Below, piece by piece: positions 24,517 to 32,478 of a stretch of DNA of 64,000 nucleotides. Position 1 is the first letter of the stretch. Every line of letters starts with the position of its first letter. The notes beneath the pieces are model-generated. The model did not search any database. It saw only the letters and a program-made list of their open reading frames with translations, and was not told where the DNA came from. The stretch spans positions 1 to 64,000 of the forward strand of contig JBGAHT010000006.1 in assembly GCA_044226035.1 (NCBI GenBank). The letters are read 5' to 3'. The DNA comes from Pseudoluteimonas sp044226035 (GTDB lineage Bacteria > Pseudomonadota > Gammaproteobacteria > Xanthomonadales > Xanthomonadaceae). A program made the translations under genes and the position numbers.

Positions 24517-26508
24517 TCACCAATGCACCCCGCGCATCAGCGCCGCGAAGGCGATCTGCTCGTTGCTCGGCGCGGTCTCGCCCTTCAGCGCCTTCTTGTC
24601 GCCCTTCGCCGCCGCCGAATCCGGGAACAGCTCGAACGCGGTGCTCATGATCACCTCGTAGGCCTTCGGCGCGACCGCGTTCACCAGCGCGCTGAAGATG
24701 CCCAGGCGCGTCGCGATGCGGCTGGGCTTCTCGATGATGCCCTTCACCACCAGGTCTGCGGCCTCGTCCGGCGTCAGCGTCGGCACGCTGTCGTACATCT
24801 TGGTCGGCGCGATCATCGGCGTCTTCACCAGCGGCATGTTGATGGTGGTGAAGCTGATGCCCTTGCCCGACAGCTCGCCCTGCGCGCAGCGGCTGAACGC
24901 ATCCAGCGCCGCCTTGGATGCCACGTAGGCGGAGAATCGCGGCGAGTTCGCCAGCACGCCGATCGAGCTGATGTTGATGATGTGGCCCTTGCGCCGCTGG
25001 GTCATGGTCGGCATGAAGCCCATGATCAGGCGCAGCGAACCGAAGTAGTTCAGCTGCATCGTGCGTTCGAAATCGTGGAAGCGGTCGTAGCTGAGCTCGA
25101 TCGAACGCCGGATCGAGCGGCCCGCGTTGTTGACCAGGATATCGACGTGGCCGTGGTCCTTCAGCACCGCCGCGACCAGGCGGTCGCAGTCGGCCATGTC
25201 GGCGAGGTCGGCGGTGTAGGCGAACACCTTGCCGCCCTTGGCCTTCATCTCGTCGCGGGCCTTGAACAGCTCCTCCTCGCCGCGCGCGACGATGACCGTG
25301 ATCGCGCCGGCCTCGGCCACGCGCTGCGCGGTGGACAGGCCGATGCCGGACGAACCGCCGGTGATGACCACGACCTTGTTGCGCACCTTGCCCTTGAGCG
25401 TGCGGTCGACGAACAGGTCCGGGTCGAGGTGGCGTTCCCAGTAGTCCCACAACCGCCACGCGTAGCTGTCCAGGCGCGGCACCGAGATGCCGCTGCCCTT
25501 GAGCGCGCGCTCGGTCTCGCGGTTGTCGAAGCGGGTCGGATAGGTGATGAACTTCAGCACCGATTTCGGGATGCGGAAATCGCGCAGCAGCATCGCGGTC
25601 ATGCGCCGCACCGGCGGCAGGTTGGCCGCGGCCATGCGCACGCCGCTGGGCACGAAGGCGAACATGCGCGCGTCGATGCGCATGGTCATTTCCGGCGCGT
25701 GGCCGGCGCGGGCGAAGGCGTTCAGCACCTCGCCCACGCGCATCGGCTCGGGATCGGTGAGGTGGAAGGTGTGCCCGTCCAGCTTCGGCTTGTGCGCGAT
25801 GTGGTCGAGCGCGGCGGCGACGAAGTCCACCGGCACGATGTTGATGCGCCCGCCCTCGATGCCGACCATCGGCATCCACGGCGGCAGTGCCTCGCGCAGC
25901 TTCTTGAGCAGGGTGAAGAAGTAGTACGGGCCGTCGATCTTGTCGATCTCGCCGGTCTGCGAATGCCCGACCACCATGCCCGGCCGATACACGCGCCACT
26001 TGATCCGCTTTTCCGCGCGCACCAGCCCTTCGGATTCGTGCTTGGTCGCCAGGTACGGATCGTCGAGGCCTTCGGCTTCCTCGAACATGTCCTCGCGGAA
26101 GATGCCCGGGTACAGGCCCGCCGCGGCGATCGAACTGACGTGGTGGAAGCAGCCGGCATCGAGCGCGGCGGCGAGGTCCAGCGCGTGCCGCGTGCCATCG
26201 ACGTTCGCCACCCGCTGCGACGCGGCGTCGGCGTCCATGTCGTAGATCGCGGCGAGGTGGAAGAAGTGCCGGACCTTGCCCTTGAGCGCGCGCAGCTGCG
26301 CCGCGCTCACGCCGCACCTGGCGGCGGAGAGATCGCCCGCCACCGGCACGATCCGCTTCATGTCCCAGCCCATCTTCCGGCCGATGGCCTCGAGCTTCTT
26401 CTGCGAATCCTTGCGCACGAGCACGTGAACGGTGCCCTTGCGCTTGAGCAGGTCGGTCACGAGGAAACGGCCGATGAACCCGGTGGCGCCGGTGACGAAG
26501 TAGTCCAT
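24517..26508 (-). CDS. two-domain SDR fatty acyl-CoA/ACP reductase
   Basis: A 663-residue fusion of two short-chain dehydrogenase units. The N-terminal extended SDR has TGATGFIG (6-13) and YLATK (Y152, K156). A linker region (about 280-370) follows. The C-terminal classical SDR has TGGSSGIG (383-390), NISS (about 512-515) and YVASK (Y528, K532). This length and order match bacterial fatty acyl-CoA reductases such as the Marinobacter enzyme and mycobacterial AcrA1-type proteins, which reduce acyl thioesters to aldehydes or alcohols for wax esters or ether lipids. It is divergent from an acyl-CoA-binding protein and a TetR gene, supporting a lipid role. Exact product is inferred. ATG 26508 is the natural SDR start. 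Confidence 0.85.
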   Translation of the reverse strand: MDYFVTGATGFIGRFLVTDLLKRKGTVHVLVRKDSQKKLEAIGRKMGWDMKRIVPVAGDLSAARCGVSAAQLRALKGKVRHFFHLAAIYDMDADAASQRVANVDGTRHALDLAAALDAGCFHHVSSIAAAGLYPGIFREDMFEEAEGLDDPYLATKHESEGLVRAEKRIKWRVYRPGMVVGHSQTGEIDKIDGPYYFFTLLKKLREALPPWMPMVGIEGGRINIVPVDFVAAALDHIAHKPKLDGHTFHLTDPEPMRVGEVLNAFARAGHAPEMTMRIDARMFAFVPSGVRMAAANLPPVRRMTAMLLRDFRIPKSVLKFITYPTRFDNRETERALKGSGISVPRLDSYAWRLWDYWERHLDPDLFVDRTLKGKVRNKVVVITGGSSGIGLSTAQRVAEAGAITVIVARGEEELFKARDEMKAKGGKVFAYTADLADMADCDRLVAAVLKDHGHVDILVNNAGRSIRRSIELSYDRFHDFERTMQLNYFGSLRLIMGFMPTMTQRRKGHIINISSIGVLANSPRFSAYVASKAALDAFSRCAQGELSGKGISFTTINMPLVKTPMIAPTKMYDSVPTLTPDEAADLVVKGIIEKPSRIATRLGIFSALVNAVAPKAYEVIMSTAFELFPDSAAAKGDKKALKGETAPSNEQIAFAALMRGVHW

Positions 26509-26649
26509 GGAAACGGATCCGGTTGGTCGGCGCCGCACGCCGCGGCCCCACGGCGCTACGGTGCCAGAGCCCGCGGCCGGCGACAATCCGGCGCCGTATT
26601 GACCCCCCGCCGGGGGCGTGCTGTCATGCCCTCGACCCCGGGAGGCACC

Positions 26650-26916
26650 ATGGCCAAGGCAAGCGACCTGAAGCAGCAGTTCGAACAGGCGGCGATCGAC
26701 GTGAAGGACCTGTCCGAGCGCCCCGACAACGACACCCTGCTGCGGCTGTACGCCCTGTACAAGCAGGGCTCGGAAGGCGACGTCAGCGGCGACAAGCCCG
26801 GCTTCTTCGATTTCGTCGGAACCGCCAAGTACGAGGCCTGGGGCAAGCTCAAGGGCATGGCCGGCGAGGAGGCGATGAAGAAGTACGTCGACCTGGTGAA
26901 GAAGCTTCGCGCGTAG
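26650..26916 (+). CDS. acyl-CoA-binding protein
   Basis: An 88-residue four-helix ACBP. LKQQFEQAAIDVKDLSERPDNDTLLRLYALYKQGSEGDVSGDKPGFFDFVGTAKYEAWGKLKGM shows the signature YALYKQ..GD and KYEAW ligand-binding positions. It holds long-chain acyl-CoA esters and delivers them to enzymes. ATG 26650 follows GGGAGG. It is divergent from the acyl reductase and 10 bases upstream of the TetR gene, so a shared acyl-CoA function is likely: supply of substrate, and perhaps sensing of it. Confidence 0.95.
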   Translation: MAKASDLKQQFEQAAIDVKDLSERPDNDTLLRLYALYKQGSEGDVSGDKPGFFDFVGTAKYEAWGKLKGMAGEEAMKKYVDLVKKLRA

Positions 26917-26926
26917 GCCCGCAGGC

Positions 26927-27553
26927 GTGGCCCGGCAGACCCGCAAGCGCATCCTCGATGCGTCCCTGGCGATGTTCAACGCCCAGGGCGAGCCGAACGT
27001 CACCACCAACCACATCGCCGACGAGCTGGAGATCAGCCCGGGCAACCTGTACTACCACTTCCGCAACAAGGACGACATCATCGAGCAGCTGTTCGGCGAG
27101 TACGAACAGCGCATCGACGCCGCCCTCGCCGCGCCGGAAGGACGCCTGCCCGGACTCGAGGACGTGTGGCTGCAGCTGCACCTGGTGTTCGAGTGCATCT
27201 GGGACTACCGATTCCTGTACCGCGACCTGATCGACATCCTCAGCCGCAACCGCCGGCTGCGGATCCGCTTCGCGCGCATCCTCAAGCGCGCCGACGACCG
27301 CGCGCACCTGGTGATGCGCGGGCTGACCCAGGCCGGGGTGATGCGCGCCTCGGCGGCGGAACTGGACGCGGCCGCGACCAACATCCTGGTGATCGCGACG
27401 TTCTGGCTGAATTACGCCTCGGTGCGCGGCGAGAAGGACGAGCACGTCGCGATCCGCGACGGCATCGTGCAGGTGATGATGTCGCTCGCGCCGTTCCTGC
27501 GCGACGCGGAGCGGGTCCACCTCAACGGCCTGACCCGCGCCTACCTGGATTGA
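26927..27553 (+). CDS. TetR-family transcriptional regulator
   Basis: A 208-residue repressor with an N-terminal helix-turn-helix (about 5-50: RKRILDASLAMFNAQGEPNVTTNHIADELEISPGNLYYHFRNKDDI) and a helical ligand domain. GTG 26927 is 10 bases after the acyl-CoA-binding protein gene, so the two form one unit. Presence between acyl-CoA-binding and acyl-reductase genes suggests that it responds to acyl-CoA or fatty acid and controls the divergent pair. The operator is not identified. Its unusually Trp/Tyr-rich helix CIWDYRFLYRDLIDIL (about 85-100) probably lines the ligand pocket. Confidence 0.9.
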   Translation: MARQTRKRILDASLAMFNAQGEPNVTTNHIADELEISPGNLYYHFRNKDDIIEQLFGEYEQRIDAALAAPEGRLPGLEDVWLQLHLVFECIWDYRFLYRDLIDILSRNRRLRIRFARILKRADDRAHLVMRGLTQAGVMRASAAELDAAATNILVIATFWLNYASVRGEKDEHVAIRDGIVQVMMSLAPFLRDAERVHLNGLTRAYLD

Positions 27554-27587
27554 ACTAACCTGCGTGAGCGCAACCTGGCACACGCGT

Positions 27588-27612
27588 TTGTAGGAGCGCA
27601 CCTGGGCGCGAC
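27588..27612 (+). repeat. GTAG REP, left copy flanking the RAYT gene
   Basis: TTGTAGGAGCGCACCTGGGC continues to a 25-base unit identical, in inverted orientation, to 28203-28227. GTAG is at 27590-27593. Downstream, GGGCGC and GCGCCC (about 27604-27623) can form an added hairpin. Confidence 0.85.
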
Positions 27613-27660
27613 TCGTTGCGCCCGTTTGCAGAGACACGTACCAGCGTGCGACCCATCACT

Positions 27661-28134
27661 TCAGGACAACCACACGGCGTCCCAGAACGGATAATCCCCG
27701 CATCTCCGCACAAGCCCTGCCCGCAAAGGATTGGCGATGATGTACCGCGCCACAGCCTGCACGTCTTCTTCCCCGCGGAGCGCGTGGTCGTGATATGCCC
27801 GCGACCAGACCTTCCTTCGTCGACCGACGGATCGAGCAACACTCGCCGCGCTTCGCGCCTTGAGCCGCGACACGACCGTCGGAAGATGATCCCTGTCGCC
27901 CAATTGCAGCAGCAGGTGCAAATGATCCGGCATGAGGACCCATGCCAGCAGCCGTGAATCTCCGAGGACCTCCTGCGCCGTGATCGTGCTGGCGGCAGCG
28001 CAAGCAACGCCGAACCTGCGAAAAAGAGGCTCGCGACCAAAGGTCGTGGTTGTGACGTGGTAGATCTCGCCGGCAAGCGAACAACGGCCCCGACGCAGGG
28101 CGCGGTGTCCGGGACGATCCGGTTGGCAAGGCAT
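27661..28134 (-). CDS. REP-associated tyrosine transposase (RAYT)
   Basis: A 157-residue Y1 transposase related to TnpA of IS200/IS605. The HUH-type metal-binding motif is MPDHLHLLLQL (H71, H73) and the catalytic tyrosine is Y131 in ARYIIANPLRAGLV. The start HRALRRGRCSLAGEIYHVTTTTF matches the family opening. RAYTs cut single-stranded REP DNA at GTAG-flanked hairpins and are thought to spread REP elements. Flanking identical inverted GTAG REPs at 49 bases (downstream) and 69 bases (upstream) form a REP/RAYT unit. ATG 28134 has GAGG upstream; a start at 28185 would add 17 residues. No frameshift is seen, so it is likely intact. Confidence 0.92.
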   Translation of the reverse strand: MPCQPDRPGHRALRRGRCSLAGEIYHVTTTTFGREPLFRRFGVACAAASTITAQEVLGDSRLLAWVLMPDHLHLLLQLGDRDHLPTVVSRLKARSAASVARSVGRRRKVWSRAYHDHALRGEEDVQAVARYIIANPLRAGLVRRCGDYPFWDAVWLS

Positions 28135-28202
28135 GCCCTCAGGCTGAGCGGCTGGAAGTCCGGTTGCAATCGGATTCCGGCGCAAGCGGACTCGGAAAAG
28201 CG

Positions 28203-28227
28203 GTCGCGCCCAGGTGCGCTCCTACAA
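28203..28227 (-). repeat. GTAG REP, right copy flanking the RAYT gene
   Basis: Exact inverted copy of 27588-27612, with GTAG read on the minus strand at 28222-28225. The two copies share 25 bases without mismatch, suggesting a recent common origin or maintenance by the transposase. Confidence 0.85.
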
Positions 28228-28236
28228 CTGCGGGAA

Positions 28237-28494
28237 TCAGCGCGAACGACGGCGCGGCGCGCGGCGCTGCGGCTTCTTCGCGAGCTTTTCCTGCGCGGTC
28301 AGCAGCACGCCCCAGGCGATGTCGCGGGCGTCGTCGCCGCCGGCGCGGAGCAGCTGTCCGGCCTGCAGCGCGCGGCCGCGAACCGAGCACAGGCCGGACA
28401 CCAGGCCGCGGCGGGCGACTTCGGCGCCGCCGATCAGGGCCAGCCACAGGTGGCGCGGGGTGACTTCGAGGGTGGATTGCGCGGTGTTGGCCAT
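28237..28494 (-). CDS. small basic-tailed uncharacterised protein
   Basis: An 85-residue protein. ATG 28494 has GGAG upstream. The middle (about 12-70: RHLWLALIGGAEVARRGLVSGLCSVRGRALQAGQLLRAGGDDARDIAWGVLLTAQEKL) is helical and amphipathic, and the end is strongly basic (KKPQRRAPRRRSR). This layout (helical body, basic tail) recalls a very short phasin or a DNA-binding accessory protein, but I recognise no family. It adjoins the right REP (9 bases away) and is divergent from the TPR-like gene. Confidence 0.65.
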   Translation of the reverse strand: MANTAQSTLEVTPRHLWLALIGGAEVARRGLVSGLCSVRGRALQAGQLLRAGGDDARDIAWGVLLTAQEKLAKKPQRRAPRRRSR

Positions 28495-28632
28495 TTCGGG
28501 CTCCGGACGAATGCGACGGATGCGTCGCGACGGTGACAGCCTGCCCGCTGGCGGTCGAGCAATCACACTACCCACGCCCTTGCCTGCGGCCCGGCCGCGC
28601 GGGATGCTGTGCGTCCCTCGATGGAGCCGACC

Positions 28633-29484
28633 ATGGCCGCGAAAAACAGTTGGGCGCCCTTCCCCCACGATGCGAAACCCTACGCCTACGCCGGCGATGC
28701 GCTGAAGAAGGCATGGCCGAAGCTGCATGCCGGCGACTGCGAACCCTTCCCCGACGCCAGGCGCGCCGGCGAATTGCTCAAGGCCGCCGGCAAGGCCGCG
28801 CCCAAGCTCGATGCCGAATCGCTCGCCGACGCGCTGCAGGACGCGTGGCGGAAATTCCACCACGGCGATTTCCAGGCCGCGTTCGAGGCCGGCGAGAAGC
28901 TCGGTCCGGCCGGCGCTTCGGTCGCGGTGAAGGCGCTGGGCATCCACGCCACGCACCTGGTCGATGGCGATGCGGAGAAGCTCAAGCGTTTCGAGCAGGC
29001 GGCGAAGCTGGCCGAAGCCGCGGTCAAGGCGCTGCCCGAGGAAGCGAACAGCCATTACCGCCACGCCTTCGCGCTGGGGCGCTACAGCCAGGGCCTGTCG
29101 ATCGCGAAGGCCCTGAAGCAGGGCATCGCCGGCAAGGTGCGCGATTCGCTGGAAACGGCGCTGGACCTCGCGCCCAAGCACGCCGAGGCGCATACCGCGA
29201 TGGCGCTGTACCACGGCGAGATCATCGGCAAGATCGGCGCGATGATCGGCGGCCTGACCTACGGCGCGAAGGCGGCCGATGCGGAAAAGCACATCAAGGC
29301 CGCGCTCAAGCTCACCCCGGATTCGCCGATCGCGCACATCGAGCACGGCAACCTGCTGTTGCTCCTGCATGGCGACAAGCAGGAAGACGCCGCGGCCGCG
29401 GCCTACGAGAAAGCGGCAAAACTCAAGCCCGTCGACGCGATGGAATCGCTGGATGCGGCTTATGCCAAGGCGCAGTTGGAATAA
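28633..29484 (+). CDS. TPR-like helical repeat protein
   Basis: A 283-residue cytoplasmic protein without signal peptide. Helical repeats resembling tetratricopeptide units run through it: AWRKFHHGDFQAAFEAGEKLG, EANSHYRHAFALGRYSQGLSI, ETALDLAPKHAEAHTAMALYHGE, KHIKAALKLTPDSPIAHIEHGNLLLLLHG and AAYEKAAKLKPVDAMESLDAAYAK. TPR proteins act as scaffolds for protein partners; the partner here is unknown. ATG 28633 is preferred because GGAG lies 6 bases upstream; another in-frame ATG is 12 bases earlier. Confidence 0.78.
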   Translation: MAAKNSWAPFPHDAKPYAYAGDALKKAWPKLHAGDCEPFPDARRAGELLKAAGKAAPKLDAESLADALQDAWRKFHHGDFQAAFEAGEKLGPAGASVAVKALGIHATHLVDGDAEKLKRFEQAAKLAEAAVKALPEEANSHYRHAFALGRYSQGLSIAKALKQGIAGKVRDSLETALDLAPKHAEAHTAMALYHGEIIGKIGAMIGGLTYGAKAADAEKHIKAALKLTPDSPIAHIEHGNLLLLLHGDKQEDAAAAAYEKAAKLKPVDAMESLDAAYAKAQLE

Positions 29485-29514
29485 CGCAATCGGGATAGTG
29501 AGAAGTTAGCGCTC

Positions 29515-29910
29515 ATGAGATTACTCTGGCTTTTCATTCCGTTGATTATCAGCTCTTGCGCTGCTGCACAGCTTATGTCTTGGCCCGACGCTTCGTCGAT
29601 CAAAGGGAATCCGCAAGAAGTCGTGCTGCAAGGACAGCTTGTCCGTTGGAGCCTTTCAGCCCTTTTACTTTGCCCAGACAACGACCATCCACCCCTTGAG
29701 CCGCCATTCACGGGCTGCATCGACCTCGTTGGATCGCCGGCCTCTTCCCTCATCTCAGGGAAATTCCCTCCGAGGTGCGCCACTGTTCAAGGTAAGCTCC
29801 AAGCTTACTCGTATGAGCCGGGCAACTTCGTCGTGCCAACCGGTTATCTCATGAGCAAGATTGGCGTACTAGAGGCTCGCAGCATAAAGACGTGCGGCAG
29901 CGCGCCTTAG
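29515..29910 (+). CDS. small putative lipoprotein, unknown
   Basis: A 131-residue protein. MRLLWLFIPLIISSCAAAQ looks like a lipoprotein signal, with lipobox I-S-S-C and lipidated Cys15. The mature part has several cysteines (CPDNDHPPLEPPFTGCID, RCATVQG, KTCGS), suggesting disulphides in the periplasm. Base composition looks AT-richer than the flanks, with TTA, CTT and AGA codons, which suggests acquisition. It begins 30 bases after the TPR-like gene. No family recognised. Confidence 0.6.
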   Translation: MRLLWLFIPLIISSCAAAQLMSWPDASSIKGNPQEVVLQGQLVRWSLSALLLCPDNDHPPLEPPFTGCIDLVGSPASSLISGKFPPRCATVQGKLQAYSYEPGNFVVPTGYLMSKIGVLEARSIKTCGSAP

Positions 29911-29954
29911 GAATTCACCCGCGCCGAACCTGCTTCTCCGCGAAGATTGATCGA

Positions 29955-31241
29955 CTACAACCTCGCGTCCGCAACACCCGCCGGCAGCACGCCCTTCACA
30001 TCGAACACCACGCCCGGATCGCGCACGAAGGCCGCGACGCCGCCGGGCAGTTCGAGAAAACGCGCGTGCGCCACCGCGAGCACCACCGCGTCGTAGGCGC
30101 CCGCTTCCGGCTTCGCCACCAGCTCGATGCCGAGCTCGCGCTTCGCCTCGTCCGCATCCGCCCACGGGTCGTGCACGTCGACATTCGCGTTCGCCGCCTG
30201 CAGCTCGCGCACGATGTCCACCACGCGCGTGTTGCGCAGGTCCGGGCAATCCTCCTTGAACGTCAGCCCCAGCACCAGGATCCGCGAGCCGACCACGTGG
30301 ATGCGCTTGCGCGCCATCAGCCGCATCACCTGGTGCGCGACGTGCAGGCCCATGCGGCTGTTGATGCGCCGCGCGGCGAGGATCAGCTCCGGGTGGTAGC
30401 CCAGCACCGTCGCCTTGTGCGTGAGGTAGTACGGATCCACGCCGATGCAGTGGCCGCCGACCAGGCCGGGCTTGAACGGCAGGAAATTCCACTTCGTCCC
30501 CGCCGCGGCGAGCACGTCGTGGGTGTCGATGCCCATCGCCTCGAAGATCATCGCCAGCTCGTTGACCAGGGCGATGTTGACGTCGCGCTGGGTGTTCTCG
30601 ATGACCTTCGCCGCCTCGGCGACCTTGATGCTCGGCGCCTGGTGGGTGCCGGCCCCGATGATGCGGCGATACAGCGCGTCCACGAAATCCGCGGCCTCAG
30701 GCGTCGAACCGGACGTCACCTTGCGGATGCTGGTCAGCCGGCGCTGCTTGTCGCCCGGGTTGATCCGTTCCGGGCTGTAGCCGCAGCAGAAATCGACGTT
30801 GAATCGCAGGCCGGATTCGCGTTCCAGCACCGGCACGCAGATCTCCTCGGTGGTGCCGGGGTACACCGTGCTTTCGTACACCACGACATCGCCGCGCCCG
30901 AGCGCGCGACCGATGCTCGCGCTCGCCGATTCCAGCGGCCCGAAATCGGGCCGGTTCGCCTCGTCCACCGGCGTGGGCACGGTGACGATGAAGACGTTGC
31001 AGCCGGTCAATGCGGCCGGGTCGGCGGTCAGCCGCAGCCGCGTCGCCGCGGCCAGCGCCTCGGGCCCGGTTTCGCCGGTGTGGTCGCGTCCCGCGCCGAG
31101 TTCGGAGATGCGCCCGGGATCGATGTCGAAACCGAGCGTGTCGAATTGCTTGCCGAACTCCACCGCCAGCGGCAGGCCGACGTAGCCGAGGCCGATGACG
31201 GCGATGCGGACGGAATCGATGTCGGGCGGCGTGGCGCTCAT
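29955..31241 (-). CDS. nucleotide-sugar (UDP-GlcNAc/UDP-hexose) 6-dehydrogenase, TviB/WbpA-like
   Basis: A 428-residue UDP-glucose/GDP-mannose dehydrogenase-family enzyme. The Rossmann motif is VRIAVIGLGYVGLPLAVEFG (about 11-30), the central helix domain contains EAAKVIENTQRDVNIALVNELA, and the catalytic cysteine is in FKPGLVGGHCIGVDPYYL. It oxidises C6 of a UDP-sugar with two NAD+. The EICVPVLERESG and SPERINPGDKQ segments and the Vi-antigen-like length favour a TviB/WbpA enzyme over Ugd. It overlaps the epimerase gene by 4 bases (ATGA), and together they make an acidic sugar precursor for a capsule, O-antigen or exopolysaccharide. Confidence 0.9.
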   Translation of the reverse strand: MSATPPDIDSVRIAVIGLGYVGLPLAVEFGKQFDTLGFDIDPGRISELGAGRDHTGETGPEALAAATRLRLTADPAALTGCNVFIVTVPTPVDEANRPDFGPLESASASIGRALGRGDVVVYESTVYPGTTEEICVPVLERESGLRFNVDFCCGYSPERINPGDKQRRLTSIRKVTSGSTPEAADFVDALYRRIIGAGTHQAPSIKVAEAAKVIENTQRDVNIALVNELAMIFEAMGIDTHDVLAAAGTKWNFLPFKPGLVGGHCIGVDPYYLTHKATVLGYHPELILAARRINSRMGLHVAHQVMRLMARKRIHVVGSRILVLGLTFKEDCPDLRNTRVVDIVRELQAANANVDVHDPWADADEAKRELGIELVAKPEAGAYDAVVLAVAHARFLELPGGVAAFVRDPGVVFDVKGVLPAGVADARL

Positions 31242-32269
31242 GCGTGCCTCGGGATGGCGGCGGCGTCCGGATAGTACTCGCGGTGCCAGCGGGCGAAGGC
31301 GGCCACGCCCTCCTCGATCGACACCCGCGGCGCGTAGCCGGTGGCGGCGATGAGTTCGGAGGTGTCGGCTTCGGTGTCCGGCACGTCGCCGGGTTGCAGC
31401 GGCAGCATTTCCATGACCGCCTTGCGATCGAACGCCTGTTCCAGCAGTTCGATGAAATGCAGCAGCTGCACCGGGCGCTCGTGGCCGATGTTGTAGATGC
31501 GGTACGGCGCGGCGCTGGTCGCCGGGTCGGGCTCGGCGCCGTTCCATTCGGGATTCGGCCGCGCCGGCCGGTCGAGCGTGCGCACCACGCCTTCGACGAT
31601 GTCGTCGATGTAGGTGAAGCTGCGGCTGTGGCGGCCGTGGTTGAACACCTTGATCGGCTCGCCGTTGCGGATGGCGCGCGCGAACAGCATCGGCGCCATG
31701 TCAGGCCGCCCCCATGGCCCGTACACGGTGAAGAAGCGCAGGCCGGTGCTGGGAATGCCGTAGAGGTGCGCATAGCTGTGCGCCATCATCTCGTTGGCCT
31801 TCTTGGTCGCGGCGTAGAAGGTCAGCGGGTGCGCGGTGCCGGCGTGTTCGGAAAACGGCACGGCGGTGTTCGCGCCGTACACCGAACTGGTCGAGGAGAA
31901 CACGAGGTGTTCGACCCCGTGGTGGCGGCAACCTTCCAGGACATGCAGGAAGCCAACCAGGTTGCTGGCCGCGTAGGCATGCGGGTTCTTCGCCGCGTAG
32001 CGCACGCCGGCCTGCGCGGCGAGGTTCACGACCCGTTGCGGCTTGAACGAAGCGAAGGCGGCTTCGATCGCGGCACGGTCGCCGAGGTCGGCCTGCACGT
32101 GGGTGTAGCCCGGGTGCGCGAGCAGCGGCCGGAGCCGCGCCTGCTTCAGCGAGACGTCGTAGTAGTCGTTGAGGTTGTCGATGCCGAGCACGCGGTCGCC
32201 GCGCTCGAGCAGGCGCTTGGCCACGGCCGAACCGATGAAGCCGGCGGTCCCGGTGACGAGGATGTCCAT
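31238..32269 (-). CDS. UDP-glucuronate 4-epimerase-like SDR
   Basis: A 343-residue extended SDR. It opens MDILVTGTAGFIGSAVAKRL (NAD-binding TGTAGFIG) and continues GIDNLNDYYDVSLKQARL, typical of CapI/LpsL-type UDP-glucuronate epimerases. The catalytic triad includes Ser in FSSTSSVYG and YAATK. RFFTVYGPWGRPDMAPMLFA and the C-terminal GDVPDTEADTSELIAATGYAP motifs also fit. It interconverts UDP-glucuronate and UDP-galacturonate, or the N-acetyl equivalents given its neighbour. Upstream gene of a two-gene unit; a GTAG REP lies 10 bases before its start. The exact substrate is not settled by sequence alone. Confidence 0.9.
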   Translation of the reverse strand: MDILVTGTAGFIGSAVAKRLLERGDRVLGIDNLNDYYDVSLKQARLRPLLAHPGYTHVQADLGDRAAIEAAFASFKPQRVVNLAAQAGVRYAAKNPHAYAASNLVGFLHVLEGCRHHGVEHLVFSSTSSVYGANTAVPFSEHAGTAHPLTFYAATKKANEMMAHSYAHLYGIPSTGLRFFTVYGPWGRPDMAPMLFARAIRNGEPIKVFNHGRHSRSFTYIDDIVEGVVRTLDRPARPNPEWNGAEPDPATSAAPYRIYNIGHERPVQLLHFIELLEQAFDRKAVMEMLPLQPGDVPDTEADTSELIAATGYAPRVSIEEGVAAFARWHREYYPDAAAIPRHA

Positions 32270-32278
32270 GGCCGCATT

Positions 32279-32300
32279 GTAGGGGCGAACGCGCGCCCCT
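32279..32300 (+). repeat. GTAG REP-like hairpin
   Basis: GTAG (32279-32282) overlaps a GGGGCG-aacgcg-CGCCCC stem (32282-32299). It lies between the start of the epimerase gene and the tRNA-Val terminator. The stem sequence differs from the copies near RAYT, so it is an older or different subfamily. Confidence 0.55.
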
Positions 32301-32312
32301 CCCGCAAACGCG

Positions 32313-32336
32313 AAAGCCGGCTCGAGGCCGGCTTTT
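32313..32336 (-). terminator. terminator after tRNA-Val
   Basis: AAAGCCGG-ctcgagg-CCGGCTTT hairpin with T/A tracts on both sides, 9 bases beyond the CCA end of tRNA-Val. It is symmetrical enough to work on both strands. Confidence 0.7.
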
Positions 32337-32344
32337 CGGGAACC

Positions 32345-32419
32345 TGGTGGGCGGTGCAGGGTTCGAACCTGCGACCCTTGCCGTGTGAAGGCAATGCTCT
32401 ACCGCTGAGCTAACCGCCC
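32345..32419 (-). tRNA. tRNA-Val (CAC)
   Basis: 75 bases with CCA encoded. Acceptor GGGCGGT/ACCGCCC is perfect, the D-arm is TAGCTCAGCGGTAGAGC, the anticodon stem TTGCC/GGCAA encloses TTCACAC (anticodon CAC), and the T-arm holds GGTTCGAACC. Confidence 0.97.
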
Positions 32420-32429
32420 GGGGCCGCGC

Positions 32430-32457
32430 AGTATAGCCGAAGCCCGCGGGACGGCAA
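32430..32457 (-). promoter_or_regulatory. promoter of tRNA-Val
   Basis: On the minus strand TTGCCG (32452-32457) and TATACT (32430-32435) are 16 bases apart, 10 bases before the tRNA. The -10 is near-consensus and the discriminator is GC-rich, as for stable RNA genes. Confidence 0.7.
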
Positions 32458-32478
32458 ATTCCGCCCTTCCCTCGCCGC

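Noticed and set aside
24517..27045. An 842-residue reading of the acyl reductase, starting inside the ACBP gene region
   Set aside because: The first 179 residues lie opposite the ACBP and TetR genes; the SDR motif begins at 26508.
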